The notes beneath the pieces are model-generated. The model was not told the origin of the DNA. It ran no database searches and saw only the letters and a list, made by a program, of their open reading frames with translations. From an uncultured Lachnospiraceae bacterium (lineage in GTDB: Bacteria > Bacillota > Clostridia > Lachnospirales > Lachnospiraceae), in NCBI GenBank assembly GCA_910584845.1, contig CAJUDH010000003.1:186001-250000 (forward strand): a stretch of 64,000 nucleotides of DNA, in the 5' to 3' direction. Below, piece after piece: positions 40,898-49,753 of the stretch; positions within the stretch are counted from its first letter, which is position 1, and each line of letters starts with the position of its first letter. A program made the position numbers and the translations under genes.

Positions 40898-43264
40898 ATG
40901 TATGAAAAAGAGGAAAAATTAGAGAATACGGTTATGGCAATGCCGGTGGTCGCTTTGCGTTCTTTGACCATATTGCCTAAAATGACGGTAAGCTTTGACG
41001 TCAGCCGCCCCAAGTCCATGGTGGCTGTGGAAAGGGCTATGGTGGGAAGCCAGAAGATTTGCGTCGTGACGCAGAAGGACCCCCAAGACGAAGACCCGGG
41101 GCTGGAACAGCTGTATCATTATGGAGTGGTGGTCCATGTAAAACAATTGGTGAAAATGCCCAACAGCGTAGTGCGGATGATGGTAGAAGGCATAGAGCGG
41201 GCAGAACTTCTTATGCTGGATTCCCAGGAGCCGGCATTGATGGGGGAGGTCCTGCCCTCCCCGTGGTTTGGCGACGATGTGGATTTTCTGGCTTCGGAAG
41301 CCATGGCCAGGCTGTTGCGGGAAAAAGTGGAAGAGTATGGCCGCCAGCATCCGAAATTTGCCCGGGAAGTGCTGCCTAATTTGATGGTTGCCGGAGGCCT
41401 GGAAGAGCTGATGCTCCAGATCGCCACCCAGCTGCCCTGGGACTATTCCGTCAGGCAGGACTACCTGGAGGCGGGGAATGCCACCGCCCGTTATGAGGTA
41501 CTTATGGGCAACCTGGTGGATGAGATTGAAATTTCCCGTATCCGCCGGGAATTTCAGGAGAAAGTCAAGGCGGCGGTGGATAAGAACCAAAAGGATTATA
41601 TCCTCCGGGAGCAGATGAAGGTTATCCGCCAGGAGCTGGGGGACGACTCTGCTTCCGATGCAGACGAATACGAGAAAAAGGTGGATTCCCTGAAGGCGGA
41701 TAAAGAAGTAAAAGAAAAGCTGAAGAAGGAAATAAACCGTTTTCGGGGGATGCCGGGCAGCAGCCAGGAAAGCAATGTGCTGCGCATTTATATTGAGACT
41801 TTATTGGACCTGCCTTGGAACAAAACATCCAAAGACAACAATGACTTAAAACATGCGAAACAGGTCCTGGAAGAAGACCATTACGGCCTGGATAAGGTAA
41901 AGGAACGAGTGCTGGAATATTTGGCAGTCCGCGCTTTGACGAAAAAGGGGGACAGCCCCATCCTTTGCCTGGTGGGCCCTCCGGGGACGGGGAAGACTTC
42001 CATTGCCCGGTCGGTAGCCAGGGCATTAAATAAAAAATATGTGCGCATCAGCCTGGGGGGCGTGCGGGACGAGGCAGAGGTCCGGGGCCACCGGAAAACC
42101 TATGTGGGGGCTATGCCGGGGCGGCTGGTAGAGGGGCTTCGGCAGGCAGGTGTGGCGAACCCTTTGATGCTGCTAGACGAGATCGACAAGGTGGGGAGCG
42201 ATTACAAAGGGGACACTTCCTCAGCCCTTTTGGAAGTGCTGGACGCAGAGCAGAACCTGCGGTTCCGGGACCATTATGTGGAGGTGCCCATTAATCTGTC
42301 CAACGTGCTGTTTATCGCCACCGCCAACACCACGCAGACCATCGCCCAGCCCTTGCTGGACCGGATGGATGTAATCGAGGTCAACAGCTACACGGAAAAT
42401 GAGAAATTCCATATTGCCCGGGATTTCCTCCTTGGCAAGCAGCTGAAAAAAAACGGCCTGCCGGAAGGAAAGGTAGCTATTTCGGACGGGGCATTAAAGA
42501 AAATCATCCACAATTACACCCGGGAGGCAGGGGTCAGGAACCTGGAACGGCGCATTGGGGATATTTTGCGCAAAGCGGCAAGGGAATTCCTGGAAGAAAA
42601 AAAGAAATCCATCCGCGTTACGGAATCCGGCCTGGAAAAATACCTGGGAAAAGAGAAGGTTACTTTTGAGGATGTAAACCAGGAAGACGAAGTGGGGATT
42701 GTGCGGGGCCTTGCCTGGACTAGCGTAGGGGGCGACACTTTGCAGATTGAAGTCAACGTAATGCCCGGCAAGGGGGAGCTGAAGCTGACGGGGCAGATGG
42801 GGGACGTGATGAAGGAATCCGCCCAGACAGCCTTGACCTATGTGCGTTCGGTTTGCCCCCGGTATCAGGTGGAGGACGGTTATTTTGAAAAACATGACAT
42901 CCATATCCATATCCCGGAAGGGGCTGTGCCCAAGGACGGGCCTTCTGCCGGCATAACTATGGCTACGGCTATGCTGTCGGCCGTGACGGGAAAGAAAGTG
43001 GCGGCCAAAGTGGCCATGACCGGCGAGGTTACCTTACGGGGGAGGGTGCTGCCCATCGGCGGGCTGAAAGAAAAAATCCTGGCGGCTAAGATGGCCCATG
43101 TCAAGACCGTGCTGGTACCGGACAAAAACCGTCCGGATATGGCAGAGCTGGCAAAAGAAATTACCAGAGGCCTTCGTATTGTGTATGTAAAGAACATGGA
43201 AGAAGTATTGGCGGAGGCTTTCATATGGGACAGGGAAGGCGCCGGGACAGAGGCATCCACATAA
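40898..43264 (+). CDS. lon: ATP-dependent protease Lon
   Basis: The 788-residue protein starts at ATG 40898 behind TAGGAGAG; an in-frame upstream extension is Arg/Gly-rich and not conserved. The N-terminal substrate domain starts MPVVALRSLTILPKM. The AAA+ domain has Walker A GPPGTGKTS (Lys366) and MLLDEIDKV. The protease domain has the Ser683-Lys726 dyad (KDGPSAG and GGLKEK). It degrades damaged and regulatory proteins in the cytoplasm. It is followed within 18 bases by ysxC. Confidence 0.96.
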   Translation: MYEKEEKLENTVMAMPVVALRSLTILPKMTVSFDVSRPKSMVAVERAMVGSQKICVVTQKDPQDEDPGLEQLYHYGVVVHVKQLVKMPNSVVRMMVEGIERAELLMLDSQEPALMGEVLPSPWFGDDVDFLASEAMARLLREKVEEYGRQHPKFAREVLPNLMVAGGLEELMLQIATQLPWDYSVRQDYLEAGNATARYEVLMGNLVDEIEISRIRREFQEKVKAAVDKNQKDYILREQMKVIRQELGDDSASDADEYEKKVDSLKADKEVKEKLKKEINRFRGMPGSSQESNVLRIYIETLLDLPWNKTSKDNNDLKHAKQVLEEDHYGLDKVKERVLEYLAVRALTKKGDSPILCLVGPPGTGKTSIARSVARALNKKYVRISLGGVRDEAEVRGHRKTYVGAMPGRLVEGLRQAGVANPLMLLDEIDKVGSDYKGDTSSALLEVLDAEQNLRFRDHYVEVPINLSNVLFIATANTTQTIAQPLLDRMDVIEVNSYTENEKFHIARDFLLGKQLKKNGLPEGKVAISDGALKKIIHNYTREAGVRNLERRIGDILRKAAREFLEEKKKSIRVTESGLEKYLGKEKVTFEDVNQEDEVGIVRGLAWTSVGGDTLQIEVNVMPGKGELKLTGQMGDVMKESAQTALTYVRSVCPRYQVEDGYFEKHDIHIHIPEGAVPKDGPSAGITMATAMLSAVTGKKVAAKVAMTGEVTLRGRVLPIGGLKEKILAAKMAHVKTVLVPDKNRPDMAELAKEITRGLRIVYVKNMEEVLAEAFIWDREGAGTEAST

Positions 43265-43282
43265 AGGAAAGGAGAGGGTTTC

Positions 43283-43894
43283 ATGATTATTAAAACCGCG
43301 GAACTGGAAATTGTCTGTGGGGTTACCAGCAAGCTGCCGGACAACCTTTTTCCCGAATTTGCTTTTGCCGGACGGTCCAATGTGGGGAAATCGTCCCTGA
43401 TCAATGCGCTGATGAACCGTAAATCCCTAGCCAGGACGTCTTCCCAGCCGGGCAAAACACAGACCATCAATTTTTATGCTATCAATAAAGCTTTCTATTA
43501 CGTAGACCTGCCCGGCTATGGATATGCAAAAGTCCCTGTGGAAGAAAAGGCCCGATGGGGAAAAATGGTGGAGAGGTACCTGAAAAAATCCGCCATGCTA
43601 AAATGTGTGTTCCTGCTTGTGGACATCCGCCATGAACCGTCGGCCAATGACCGGCAGATGTACGGGTGGATGGTTTCCCGTGGCTATACCCCGGTGGTCA
43701 TCGCCACCAAGGCGGATAAACTCAACCGTAGCCAGGTACCCAAGCAGGTAAAAGCCGTGAGGGAAGGGCTGGGTGTGCCAAAAGAAGGCAAAGTGATCCC
43801 GTTTTCTTCGGTGACAAAGCAGGGAAGGGAAGAAATTTGGGCGCTGGTGGAGCAATGGACCGGACCGGCGGTTTCGGATAAAACGGATGCATAA
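43283..43894 (+). CDS. ysxC: Ribosome biogenesis GTPase YsxC/EngB
   Basis: The 203-residue protein has G1 GRSNVGKSS, the G2 region with TSSQPGKTQTINFY, G3 DLPGYGYA, G4 ATKADKL and the G5 region IPFSSVTKQG. It is essential for 50S subunit maturation in Bacillus subtilis. The lon-ysxC gene pair is conserved in Firmicutes, which supports both calls. Confidence 0.95.
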   Translation: MIIKTAELEIVCGVTSKLPDNLFPEFAFAGRSNVGKSSLINALMNRKSLARTSSQPGKTQTINFYAINKAFYYVDLPGYGYAKVPVEEKARWGKMVERYLKKSAMLKCVFLLVDIRHEPSANDRQMYGWMVSRGYTPVVIATKADKLNRSQVPKQVKAVREGLGVPKEGKVIPFSSVTKQGREEIWALVEQWTGPAVSDKTDA

Positions 43895-43993
43895 GGTAAA
43901 AAACAGGAAATAAAATGGAAAAGAGATGGAAGAAAGGGGAAAATATGGTGAATTATGAAAAAATATAATTTTTTTCTTCCCATATTCCCGACA

Positions 43994-44015
43994 ATCGTCA
44001 GAAAATCGTCAGAAA
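43994..44015. repeat. Tandem 11-base repeat upstream of mgsA
   Basis: ATCGTCAGAAA occurs twice in tandem (43994-44004 and 44005-44015), one helical turn apart, about 20 bases above the likely -35. It could be a regulator site. Confidence 0.5.
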
Positions 44016-44034
44016 TAGTTTAGAAGAATTTAAC

Positions 44035-44064
44035 TTGTGTTTTGCCCGGGGCCCGTGGTATAGT
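44035..44064 (+). promoter_or_regulatory. Likely mgsA promoter
   Basis: TTGTGT (44035-44040), an 18-base spacer and TATAGT (44059-44064). The leader that follows can fold, with TTGCC near 44075 pairing GGCAA near 44120. Confidence 0.45.
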
Positions 44065-44158
44065 ATGCGCAGCGTTGCCGGATCGGCCAGGAGGCTTGTG
44101 GCCAGGCCGGCCGCTGGAAGGCAATAGAAGCCGCCATAGATGAAAGGAGATGATTACT

Positions 44159-44629
44159 ATGGCAAAAGACTATATTACGTTTACCATTGGACCGAAAAAG
44201 GACATTGCATTGATTGCCCATGACAACGAAAAGCCCAAACTGATCGAATGGTGCAAAGAACATTATTCGATTTTGAAGCGTCACAATTTATATGGAACAG
44301 GGACTACGGCGCGGATGATTACCGACCAGACCGGATTGACCGTAAAGGGGTACAACAGCGGCCCGCTGGGCGGCGACCAGCAGATCGGGGCGAAGATTGT
44401 GGAGGGGGTTATTGACTTTGTGGTGTTTTTTTCAGACCCTTTGACCGCCCAGCCCCATGACCCGGACGTGAAAGCCCTTATGAGGATCGCCCAGGTGTAT
44501 GACATCCCTATGGCTGTCAACAAGGCCACGGCAGATTTTATGGTTACATCCGAATATATGAATACCGATTACCAGCATGACGTGATCAACTTCCGCAAGA
44601 CAGTAAAAAAACGGGCGGAAACCTTGTAA
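44159..44629 (+). CDS. mgsA: Methylglyoxal synthase
   Basis: The 156-residue protein is started at the ATG at 44159, 9 bases after AAGGAG; an ATG at 44150 overlaps that RBS. The catalytic Asp73 lies in SGPLGGDQQIG, and phosphate-binding residues lie in HDNEKP and GTGTTA. It converts dihydroxyacetone phosphate to methylglyoxal, an overflow valve when sugar phosphates build up. This fits a window rich in sugar uptake genes. Confidence 0.93.
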   Translation: MAKDYITFTIGPKKDIALIAHDNEKPKLIEWCKEHYSILKRHNLYGTGTTARMITDQTGLTVKGYNSGPLGGDQQIGAKIVEGVIDFVVFFSDPLTAQPHDPDVKALMRIAQVYDIPMAVNKATADFMVTSEYMNTDYQHDVINFRKTVKKRAETL

Positions 44630-44643
44630 GCAGGAGGCGGCAC

Positions 44644-45630
44644 ATGAAAGTGGCAGATATGCACTGCGATACCATCGGCGAATTGTATCAAGACCATCAG
44701 CGGGGAGGAAAAGCTTCCATCTGGGAAAACCGGCTACATATTGATTTACAGAAAATGAAAAAAGGGGGCTACCTGCTGCAAAATTTTGCCCTGTTCGTCC
44801 ATTTGGGGCGGACAGAGCGCCCCTTTGAATATGCCATGAAGCTGGCCGACACCTTCTATGAGGAGCTGGAGGCCTATCCTGACCAGATCGGGATTGTAAA
44901 AAGCTGGCAGGACATCGAGTCCAACCGCCGGGCCGGGCGGATGTCGGCCCTCCTTACTTTGGAGGAAGGGGGCGCCTGCCAGGGGGAGCTGGCGTATCTG
45001 CGGGATTTTTACCGCCTGGGCGTTCGGATGATGACCCTAACCTGGAATTTTGAGAACCAGCTGGCTTTCCCCAACCGGATGGCCCCGGATTCCGGCCGTT
45101 GCCTGCCGGAAACAGAGCGGGGGCTGACCGGAACCGGGGTTGCCTTTGTGGAAGAGATGGAACGGCTGGGGATGATCGTGGATATTTCCCATTTGGGGGA
45201 CGCCGGGATCTGGGACGTGTTCCGCCATACAAAGAAGCCATTGGTCGCCAGCCATTCCAACGCCAGGGCATTAGCTTCCCATCCCCGCAACCTGACAGAC
45301 GATATGATCCGGGCCCTGGCCGAAAGGGGCGGGGTGGCCGGCATCAATTTTTGCGCTGCTTTCCTCCAGGATGAGGAGAACGGCCAGGAGCCGAAAAACA
45401 GCTATTGCCGCCAGATGGTCCGCCACATGGAGCATATGAAGCAAGTGGGCGGAATCGGCTGTATCGGCCTGGGCAGCGATTTCGACGGCATATCCAGCCG
45501 GGTGGAAATGCAAGACTGCTCCGGGATGCAGATGCTGGCTCGTGAAATGGGCCGACAGGGCTTTACGGAAAGTGAGGTAGAAGCCGTTTTTTCCGGCAAT
45601 GTACTAAGGCTGTATCGAGAACTTTTATAG
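44644..45630 (+). CDS. Membrane dipeptidase (M19) family protein
   Basis: The 328-residue protein has zinc ligands in DMHCDT (His and Asp), TLEEGG, DISHLGD and SHSNARAL, and the ending region GLGSDFDGI, the signatures of renal-dipeptidase-type metallopeptidases. There is no signal peptide, so it is probably cytoplasmic and acts on dipeptides, including D-amino-acid ones. GGAGG lies upstream, 14 bases after mgsA. Confidence 0.92.
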   Translation: MKVADMHCDTIGELYQDHQRGGKASIWENRLHIDLQKMKKGGYLLQNFALFVHLGRTERPFEYAMKLADTFYEELEAYPDQIGIVKSWQDIESNRRAGRMSALLTLEEGGACQGELAYLRDFYRLGVRMMTLTWNFENQLAFPNRMAPDSGRCLPETERGLTGTGVAFVEEMERLGMIVDISHLGDAGIWDVFRHTKKPLVASHSNARALASHPRNLTDDMIRALAERGGVAGINFCAAFLQDEENGQEPKNSYCRQMVRHMEHMKQVGGIGCIGLGSDFDGISSRVEMQDCSGMQMLAREMGRQGFTESEVEAVFSGNVLRLYRELL

Positions 45631-45637
45631 GCAGGAA

Positions 45638-45686
45638 GGGCAAAGGGATCCGGGCAAAGACGTAGCGCGGCCCCTTTGCCCCTTTT
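45638..45686 (+). terminator. Terminator after the dipeptidase gene
   Basis: GGGCAAAGGG (45638-45647) pairs with CCCTTTGCCC (45672-45681), followed by CTTTTG. The 24-base loop is long. Confidence 0.6.
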
Positions 45687-45812
45687 GAATATCCGGGCAC
45701 ATTTTTAACCGGGGACAGTCCGTGGCCCTTTGTTTTTCCTGCATATTTTTGCCGGATAGGCGCCTTGGTACTTTATTGCTTTAAATTCCTAAAAAAATAA
45801 GGGCCGATAACG

Positions 45813-45841
45813 TTGACGTGGTGAAAAAATTGTAGTATGAT
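45813..45841 (+). promoter_or_regulatory. Promoter of the TrpX-type importer
   Basis: TTGACG (45813-45818), a 17-base spacer and TATGAT (45836-45841). No T-box or tryptophan-specific leader motif was seen between it and the start at 45885. Confidence 0.65.
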
Positions 45842-45884
45842 ACCAAGTGGCTATTAAAAATATCAATAAGGGAGATCGATAATT

Positions 45885-46940
45885 ATGAAGAAATCAGGAA
45901 AATTATTAGCCATGATTCTGGCAGGGGCCATGGCCCTGTCCGTGACAGCCTGCTCCGGGGGCAGTACGGAAACCACGGCGGCAGATACTTCCGCCACAGA
46001 TAGCCCGGATGCTGCCGACGCGGCCCAGGGCAGTGAAGAAGGCAGCCCGGAAGGGGAAGGGGCTACTTATACCGTGGGCATTTGCCAGCTGGTACAACAC
46101 GACGCGCTGGATGCCGCTACCCAGGGATTTAAAGATGCGCTTACAGAAGCTTTGGGCGATTCGGTGGTTTTTGACGAGCAAAACGCGCAGGGCGATTCCA
46201 ACACTTGTTCCACGATTGTCAACAGCTTTGTGTCCAGCGGCGTGGACCTGATCCTTGCCAATGCTACCCCGGCATTGCAGGCAGCCCAGGCCGGCACCAG
46301 CGAGATCCCGATCCTGGGCACTTCCGTTACGGAATACGGCGTAGCCCTTGGCATTGAGGGGTTTGACGGGACGGTAGGCGGGAATATTTCCGGTACTTCC
46401 GACCTGGCGCCTTTGGACGAGCAGGCGGCCATGCTGCTGGAGCTGTTCCCGGAGGCAAAGAAGGTTGGCCTCCTTTATTGCTCTGCCGAAGCGAATTCCC
46501 AGTATCAGGTGGATACGGTAAAGGCTGCTTTGGAAGCGTCCGGCTGTACCTGTGAGTATTATGCCTTTTCCGATTCCAATGACTTGTCCACCATTGTGAC
46601 CAGCGCAGCCAATGAATGCGATGTCATCTATATACCTACGGATAATACGGCGGCGGCCAATACGGAGATTATCAACAATGTCTGCGTACCGGCAAACGTC
46701 CCGGTTATCGCTGGGGAAGAAGGGATTTGTGCAGGCTGTGGCGTCGCCACTTTGTCCATCAGCTATTATGACCTGGGCGTTACCACCGGGGAGATGGCCG
46801 CCAAGATCCTGACCGGGGAAGCCGACATCGCTGAAATGCCCATCGAATATGCCCCGCAGTTTACCAAAAAGTACAATAAAGAGATCTGTGAGTCTCTGGG
46901 CATCGAGATCCCCGAGGGCTATGTGGCCATAGGGCAATAA
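45885..46940 (+). CDS. ABC transporter substrate-binding lipoprotein (TrpX/ABC_sub_bind type)
   Basis: The 351-residue protein has a lipobox SVTAC, a Thr/Ala/Asp/Glu-rich linker and the family core TYTVGICQLVQHDALDAATQGF. Other landmarks are ILGTSVTEYG, KKVGLLYCSAEANSQYQ, IPTDNTAAAN and PVIAGEEGICAGCGVATLSISYYDLG. This family (PF04392) is often predicted to carry aromatic amino acids, but the substrate is uncertain. Permease and ATPase genes follow. Confidence 0.9.
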   Translation: MKKSGKLLAMILAGAMALSVTACSGGSTETTAADTSATDSPDAADAAQGSEEGSPEGEGATYTVGICQLVQHDALDAATQGFKDALTEALGDSVVFDEQNAQGDSNTCSTIVNSFVSSGVDLILANATPALQAAQAGTSEIPILGTSVTEYGVALGIEGFDGTVGGNISGTSDLAPLDEQAAMLLELFPEAKKVGLLYCSAEANSQYQVDTVKAALEASGCTCEYYAFSDSNDLSTIVTSAANECDVIYIPTDNTAAANTEIINNVCVPANVPVIAGEEGICAGCGVATLSISYYDLGVTTGEMAAKILTGEADIAEMPIEYAPQFTKKYNKEICESLGIEIPEGYVAIGQ

Positions 46941-46956
46941 AGGTTTTCCAAGCATG

Positions 46957-46996
46957 TTTTTATTGGGCTGCGGTTTTTTGCGCAGCCCAATAAAAA
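46957..46996. terminator. 16-bp hairpin between the binding-protein and permease genes
   Basis: TTTTTATTGGGCTGCG and CGCAGCCCAATAAAAA enclose an 8-base loop (GTTTTTTG). No T-run follows on the + strand. It is likely to stabilise the upstream mRNA end and lower downstream expression. Confidence 0.65.
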
Positions 46997-47041
46997 AGGT
47001 TATGGCAGGTATACGATAGGATGACAGGCTGAGGTGATAAG

Positions 47042-48019
47042 ATGAATTTAATCGGTGAATTAAGCAGTTTAGCCAATTCCCTGCCTGGCGCCGCGGCGCA
47101 GGGCTTGATTTGGGGGATTATGGCCATTGGCGTGTATATTACGTACCGTATTATGGATATTGCAGATTTGACGGTGGATGGCACTTTGTGTACCGGGGGC
47201 GCTATTTGCATCATGTGGATGCTTAGCGGCCACAGCGTATGGATGTCCTTGTTTTTTGCGTTGCTGGCCGGTATGGCGGCAGGGCTGGTGACAGGGCTTT
47301 TGCACACATTTATGGGGATTCCGGCAATTTTATCCGGTATTTTGACACAGCTTGGGCTGTATTCGGTGAATTTGAAAATTATGGGAAAGGCGAACCAGGC
47401 CATCAATGTGGACAAATTTGACCTGTTAATCTCCCTTCGTTATATTAAGAACGTACCCTTTTTTAAAAATACCATTTTGCTGGTGGCAGTGATTACCGTG
47501 GTGCTGATTGTAATTTTGTACTGGTTTTTCGGGACGGAGCTGGGATGTTCTTTGCGGGCCACGGGATGCAATGGCAAGATGGCACGGGCCCAGGGCATTA
47601 ATACGGATTTGTGCCGGATCCTGGGGCTTATGATTTCCAATGGCCTGGTAGCTTTTTCCGGGGCCCTTTTGGCCCAGTACCAGGGCTTTGCCGACGTGAA
47701 CATGGGCCGGGGGGCCATTGTGATTGGCCTGGCGGCCGTGATTATCGGTGAAGCCGTGTTCGGAAAAGTGTTCCATAATTTTGGATTCCGGCTTTTGGGG
47801 GTGGCGTTGGGTTCCATTATCTATTACCTGGTGCTGCAGGTAGTAATCTGGAGGAAATTTGACACCGATTTGTTAAAGCTCCTTTCGGCTTTGGTAGTGG
47901 CTATTTTCCTGGCTGTCCCTGCTTGGAAGAGCCGGTATGCTTTATGGGTTTCCTGGCTGAAAAAGGATTTTTGTGAATATTGGAAAACCAGCAAGGTGAA
48001 ACAGGGGGGTGAGGGCTGA
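47042..48019 (+). CDS. ABC transporter permease (BPD_transp_2 type)
   Basis: The 325-residue membrane protein has about 8-9 hydrophobic segments. ADLTVDGTLCTGGAICIM and LRATGCNGKMARAQGINTDL, seen as LTVDGTL and ATGCNGKMARAQG, are typical of permeases paired with PF04392 binding proteins. Its last base overlaps the start of the ATPase gene. Confidence 0.9.
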   Translation: MNLIGELSSLANSLPGAAAQGLIWGIMAIGVYITYRIMDIADLTVDGTLCTGGAICIMWMLSGHSVWMSLFFALLAGMAAGLVTGLLHTFMGIPAILSGILTQLGLYSVNLKIMGKANQAINVDKFDLLISLRYIKNVPFFKNTILLVAVITVVLIVILYWFFGTELGCSLRATGCNGKMARAQGINTDLCRILGLMISNGLVAFSGALLAQYQGFADVNMGRGAIVIGLAAVIIGEAVFGKVFHNFGFRLLGVALGSIIYYLVLQVVIWRKFDTDLLKLLSALVVAIFLAVPAWKSRYALWVSWLKKDFCEYWKTSKVKQGGEG

Positions 48020-48816
48020 TGCTGGAAATTAAAAACATATCCAAAACCTTTAACCCGGGTACGGTAAACGAAAAGCAGGCCCTAAAAGGGTTAAGCTTGA
48101 GGCTGGAAGACGGTGATTTCGTCACGGTTATCGGGGGGAACGGCGCTGGAAAATCCACCTTGTTAAATGCCATTGCCGGCGTTTGGCTGGTTGACCAGGG
48201 GAAAATCATCATTGACGGAAAGGACGTAACCAGGCTTCCGGAATATAGGCGAGCCCGGTTTTTGGGGCGGGTATTCCAGGACCCTATGAATGGTACGGCA
48301 GCTACCATGGGTATTGATGAAAACCTGGCCTTGGCTTTGCGTCGGGGGCACAGGCGGACGTTAAAGCAAGGCATTGCCGGAAGCGAGCGCAAACTGTACC
48401 GGGACCTTTTGGCTACTTTGAACCTTGGGCTGGAAAGCCGGTTGACTTCCAAAGTGGGTTTGCTGTCCGGCGGCCAGCGGCAGGCAGTTACCTTGCTTAT
48501 GGCTACGTTGGAAAAACCGAAGCTGCTCCTTTTGGATGAGCATACGGCTGCCCTGGACCCTAAGACGGCCGCCAAGGTGCTGGAGCTTACCCAGACGATC
48601 GTAAACCGGGATCATTTGACCACGTTGATGATCACCCACAATATGCGGGATGCCATCCAAATCGGCAACCGTTTGATTATGATGAACGACGGGAAGATTA
48701 TCTATGATGTTTCCGGGGAAGAAAAGAAGAGGCTGAAGGTGGAGGATTTGCTAAGGAAGTTTGCCGAGGCCAGCGGCGAGGAATTTGCCAACGACCGGAT
48801 GATGCTGGCAAAGTAA
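48019..48816 (+). CDS. ABC transporter ATP-binding protein
   Basis: The 265-residue protein has Walker A GGNGAGKST, signature LSGGQRQAV, Walker B LLLLDEHTAALDP and the H-loop MITHNM. The Pro usually in DEPT is His here (DEHTAALD), which is common in this subfamily. It completes the three-gene importer with TGATG overlap to the permease. Confidence 0.92.
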   Translation: MLEIKNISKTFNPGTVNEKQALKGLSLRLEDGDFVTVIGGNGAGKSTLLNAIAGVWLVDQGKIIIDGKDVTRLPEYRRARFLGRVFQDPMNGTAATMGIDENLALALRRGHRRTLKQGIAGSERKLYRDLLATLNLGLESRLTSKVGLLSGGQRQAVTLLMATLEKPKLLLLDEHTAALDPKTAAKVLELTQTIVNRDHLTTLMITHNMRDAIQIGNRLIMMNDGKIIYDVSGEEKKRLKVEDLLRKFAEASGEEFANDRMMLAK

Positions 48817-48860
48817 ATGCATGAACGGTTCCAATCATTTTCAGGAGGTGAGAAGGTCTT

Positions 48861-49505
48861 ATGGACAAAAGCAAACTGGTTATCACCATTGAGAGGCAAT
48901 ATGGCAGCGGGGGGAGGATTGTTGGGAAAAAGCTGGCACAGGAGCTGAATATCCCCTTTTATGACGACGAGATCCTGCACATGACGGCAGAACGCAGCGC
49001 CGTGGGGGAGCAATATTTCCGGCTGGCCGACGAGAAAGCCGGAAACAACCTGCTGCGCAGGATTGTGGGCGGAATGCGGCACATATCCCTGGGGGAGCCG
49101 AAGACAGAGGGGGATGTGACTTCCCCGGAAAACCTGTTCAAATTCCAGTCGGCGGTGATCCGGGAACTGGCAGACAGCGGCTCCTGCGTCATTGTAGGCC
49201 GCTGTGCGGATTTTGTGCTGGAGTCGGCGGGGAAAGAAGATTTAATTAAACTGTTTGTGTATGCCGATATGCCCACATGCATCCGGCGGACCATGGAGGT
49301 AGACGGGATAGAGGATACGAAAGAGGCCTTGAATAAGCTGAACAAGATCACCCGGCAAAGGCGGGAATACCACCGGTATTTTACGGGAAAAGAATGGGAG
49401 GACGTAAACAATTATGACTTACCCATCAATGCCAGCAACCTGGAACTAGACCAGGTGGTGGAATTGGTCAAGACTTATATCCGGATCGTGGGGTATGACA
49501 TTTGA
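48861..49505 (+). CDS. Cytidylate-kinase-like protein
   Basis: The 214-residue protein starts behind CAGGAGG. The N-terminal ITIERQYGSGGRIVGKKLAQELNIPFYDDE, seen as RQYGSGGRIVGKKLA, is the P-loop of the Cytidylate_kin2 family. SCVIVGRCADFVL and the basic RRxYHRYFTGKEW region follow. True Cmk is usually ~225 residues with a different opening, so this paralogue has unknown substrate. Confidence 0.88.
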   Translation: MDKSKLVITIERQYGSGGRIVGKKLAQELNIPFYDDEILHMTAERSAVGEQYFRLADEKAGNNLLRRIVGGMRHISLGEPKTEGDVTSPENLFKFQSAVIRELADSGSCVIVGRCADFVLESAGKEDLIKLFVYADMPTCIRRTMEVDGIEDTKEALNKLNKITRQRREYHRYFTGKEWEDVNNYDLPINASNLELDQVVELVKTYIRIVGYDI

Positions 49506-49578
49506 TGTTTAAGATAAGGCCATGGAGGCAACCAAAACGGTTTTCCGGATGAGCGGGGATTTTCGGGGCGGAAAACAG

Positions 49579-49636
49579 AAAGGGGCATGGGCCGCAAGTA
49601 TGGCCGTTTGACGGCCTGGCGGCGTATGCCCCTTTT
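49579..49636 (+). terminator. Branched terminator after the cytidylate-kinase-like gene
   Basis: AAAGGGGCAT (49579-49588) pairs with ATGCCCCTTTT (49626-49636), with an inner GGCCGT-TTG-ACGGCC hairpin inside it. The TTTT tract follows the outer stem. Confidence 0.65.
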
Positions 49637-49711
49637 GGCCTACCTGCCTTTTGAAGGGAACGGATAAAAGCCGTGGCGGCGGACGCTTCAAAGGCGATTC
49701 CGGGAGCAGGC

Positions 49712-49745
49712 CCGGAAGGGCTTACCATACAATAAACCCTTCCGG
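49712..49745. terminator. Hairpin after the repeat lipoprotein gene
   Basis: CCGGAAGGG and CCCTTCCGG form a 9-bp stem with a 16-base AT-rich loop, 9 bases past the minus-strand stop codon. It lacks a T-tract on that strand. Confidence 0.5.
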
Positions 49746-49753
49746 CCCGGGCA

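Noticed and set aside
45690..45884. Possible T-box leader before the TrpX-type importer
   Set aside because: There is no AGGGTGG-type T-box sequence and the promoter leaves a leader of only about 40 bases.
45906..46955. 349-codon minus-strand frame opposite the TrpX-type binding protein
   Set aside because: An antisense shadow caused by codon bias; the + strand gene has promoter, RBS, lipobox and family motifs.
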